From Crocinitomicaceae bacterium (GTDB lineage Bacteria; Bacteroidota; Bacteroidia; Flavobacteriales_D; Crocinitomicaceae), in the NCBI GenBank assembly GCA_013215515.1, contig JABSPC010000189.1, forward strand, positions 1 through 6,693: DNA of 6,693 nucleotides, written 5' to 3'. The translations under genes were made by a program, and so were the position numbers. This document shows positions 5,848-6,693 of this stretch, piece after piece (the stretch's first letter is position 1; every line of letters starts with the position of its first letter). The notes beneath the pieces were generated by a model. The model was not told the origin of the DNA. It searched no databases and saw only the letters and a list, made by a program, of their open reading frames with translations.

Positions 5848-6693
5848 TTAAAATTTAAAAATGACTCCGAACTTGGCACCTATTGCGCTATATCTGTGTA
5901 AGGATTTAAAGGTGGCAAAAGTCGAATGATACGTTGGCGCAAAGAATATTGAGGCCCTTCCGAAATGATAAGCAAATTCAATGGAGCTGTTATAAACCAG
6001 TGTGATAGGCTTATCCCTTTCTTCTAGAATCCCATTTAAGTTATTCGTGATATACTTTCCACTTCCCGAAACCAAGAATCGAATTCCAACTCCACCTTTC
6101 GGAGTTATTGTAAACTTATTCTGAATAACGTGAAAGGAATATCCAAAATTGATCGGAACAGTAATGTAAGAATGGCGGTTGTTTTGATTGGCTAGAGCCG
6201 CAACATCATTTGTGTCTGTAATCGTTGAATAAAAATAAGTAAATACAGTGTCCAATGTAGCGGTGTCCACGACAAATGTAAAAGATGAGATGAACGTACT
6301 GTCGTAAGTCACAGGACTGTAATTCAAGTTTTCGCCATGTTGAACAAAGCTAAATCCTGTAGACAATCTTAATTTATTCAGGTCGTAATTGACTCCAAAA
6401 TTAACTTGCGGTGTGAATGCATTTAATTCTTGTGTTTCTCGAATTGCAATGGATTCAGGAGTTCCTGTAATACTGTTTTTAGTGATGTAGTTCCCTCCTA
6501 CTGAAAACTGCAAGCTCCAAGGACTTAACACCAGTGCATCTGGTGTTAAGTCCTCAGCTGCTGGACTGTCAACTATTGGATCGGTATTTTCATCTCTCGG
6601 TTTCTCTCCAGAACCTTCGTTTCCTGTTTCTTCCGATCCTACTAAACCTTCTTCTCCATAACCTTCGTTTCCTGTCTGTCCTGATCCTACTAA
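5848..6693 (-). CDS. Outer-membrane beta-barrel protein with N-terminal repeats, 5' end outside the window
   Basis: The frame is open to the window edge, so 281 C-terminal residues are visible; the GTG at 6531 is internal (Val55) and not the start. Visible residues 1-32 are two copies of a Gly/Glu-rich 16-residue repeat beginning LVGS. Residues 33-54 form an acidic, Pro-containing linker (DENTDPIVDSPAAEDLTPDA). From about 57 to 281 alternating hydrophobic and polar strands with aromatic girdle residues (PWSLQFSVGGNYI, QVNFGVNYDL, LRLSTGFSFV, ITVPINFGYSFHV, SSIEFAYHFG, ASIFFAPTY) end in GAKFGVIFKF. A terminal Phe is the usual Bam-recognition end of outer-membrane barrels; about eight strands fit the length. 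Bacteroidota have proteins with a cytoplasmic or anti-sigma-like N-terminus, one membrane helix, a low-complexity linker and such a barrel, and this may be one, but that N-terminus is not visible. A plain signal-peptide porin-like protein is the alternative. A small gene follows on the same strand. Confidence 0.85.
   Translation of the reverse strand, partial: LVGSGQTGNEGYGEEGLVGSEETGNEGSGEKPRDENTDPIVDSPAAEDLTPDALVLSPWSLQFSVGGNYITKNSITGTPESIAIRETQELNAFTPQVNFGVNYDLNKLRLSTGFSFVQHGENLNYSPVTYDSTFISSFTFVVDTATLDTVFTYFYSTITDTNDVAALANQNNRHSYITVPINFGYSFHVIQNKFTITPKGGVGIRFLVSGSGKYITNNLNGILEERDKPITLVYNSSIEFAYHFGRASIFFAPTYHSTFATFKSLHRYSAIGAKFGVIFKF
6520..6554. repeat. Perfect 15-bp inverted repeat inside the barrel gene
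   Basis: AGGACTTAACACCAG (6520-6534), loop TGCAT (6535-6539), and CTGGTGTTAAGTCCT (6540-6554) pair at all 15 positions. On the coding (minus) strand it spans visible residues 47-58 of the outer-membrane protein, at the junction between acidic linker and barrel, without breaking the frame. No T-run follows on either strand, so it is not a typical terminator. It would form a very stable hairpin in the mRNA. Confidence 0.9.
6598..6693 (-). repeat. Two tandem 48-bp coding repeats running off the window edge
   Basis: The units are 6646-6693 and 6598-6645, identical at 38 of 48 bases by my count. They encode the 16-residue units LVGSGQTGNEGYGEEG and LVGSEETGNEGSGEKP. The best conserved core is the 15 bases encoding TGNEG. 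The first visible unit starts exactly at the window edge, so more copies may lie upstream. The spacing keeps the reading frame, so copy-number change would lengthen or shorten the linker without a frameshift. Confidence 0.85.

Noticed and set aside
5806..5850. Possible stop-codon readthrough joining the barrel protein to the small protein
   Set aside because: The small gene is in the same frame as the barrel gene and only one TAA separates them, but the barrel already ends in the canonical C-terminal Phe and the spacer codons show no conserved character. The small gene also has its own ATG. A shared frame happens by chance one time in three.
6529..6531. GTG at 6531 as the start of the barrel protein
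   Set aside because: The frame stays open to the window edge with coherent protein sequence (repeat plus linker) upstream, and starting here would leave no signal peptide, so the gene begins outside the window.

Overview
This is an ordinary-looking chromosomal stretch of a member of the Bacteroidota, probably a flavobacterium-like lineage. The evidence is a low GC content (about 35-40% by eye), no Shine-Dalgarno sequences before the starts, a promoter of the Bacteroidota type (TTTG, 20 bases, TAnnTTTG) at 1828-1859, the prfA-pyrF gene pair, and the style of the RND transporter, the prenyl synthase and the outer-membrane barrel. Placement below the phylum is a guess.

Left part (1-1519, plus strand): the C-terminal 208 residues of peptide chain release factor 1 (prfA, cut by the window edge), then a complete orotidine 5'-phosphate decarboxylase (pyrF). 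The 73-base gap between them holds a stem-loop that starts directly after the prfA stop and an overlapping weak promoter candidate. A 367-base AT-rich gap (1520-1886) follows, holding small palindromes and, at its right end, a convincing promoter.

Middle part (1887-5518, plus strand): a two-gene operon. It has an 888-residue MMPL/COG1033-type RND membrane transporter, whose start is corrected here to the ATG at 1887, and a trans-prenyl diphosphate synthase that starts inside the transporter's stop codon (ATGA overlap). The coupling suggests, but does not prove, that the transporter handles an isoprenoid-derived or other lipid.

Right part (minus strand, 6693 down to 5605, convergent with the operon): the C-terminal 281 residues of an outer-membrane beta-barrel protein, whose visible start is a Gly/Glu-rich 16-residue tandem repeat running off the window edge. 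A 66-codon small gene of unknown function follows it. A perfect 15-bp inverted repeat with a 5-base loop lies inside the barrel gene, exactly at the junction of linker and barrel. It is the least expected structure in the window.

I found no CRISPR array, tRNA, rRNA, insertion sequence, phage gene or recognisable defence system, and no clear evidence of a new biological system. The best leads are the intragenic palindrome, the repeat-linker-barrel gene with its small downstream gene, and the transporter-prenyl synthase coupling.
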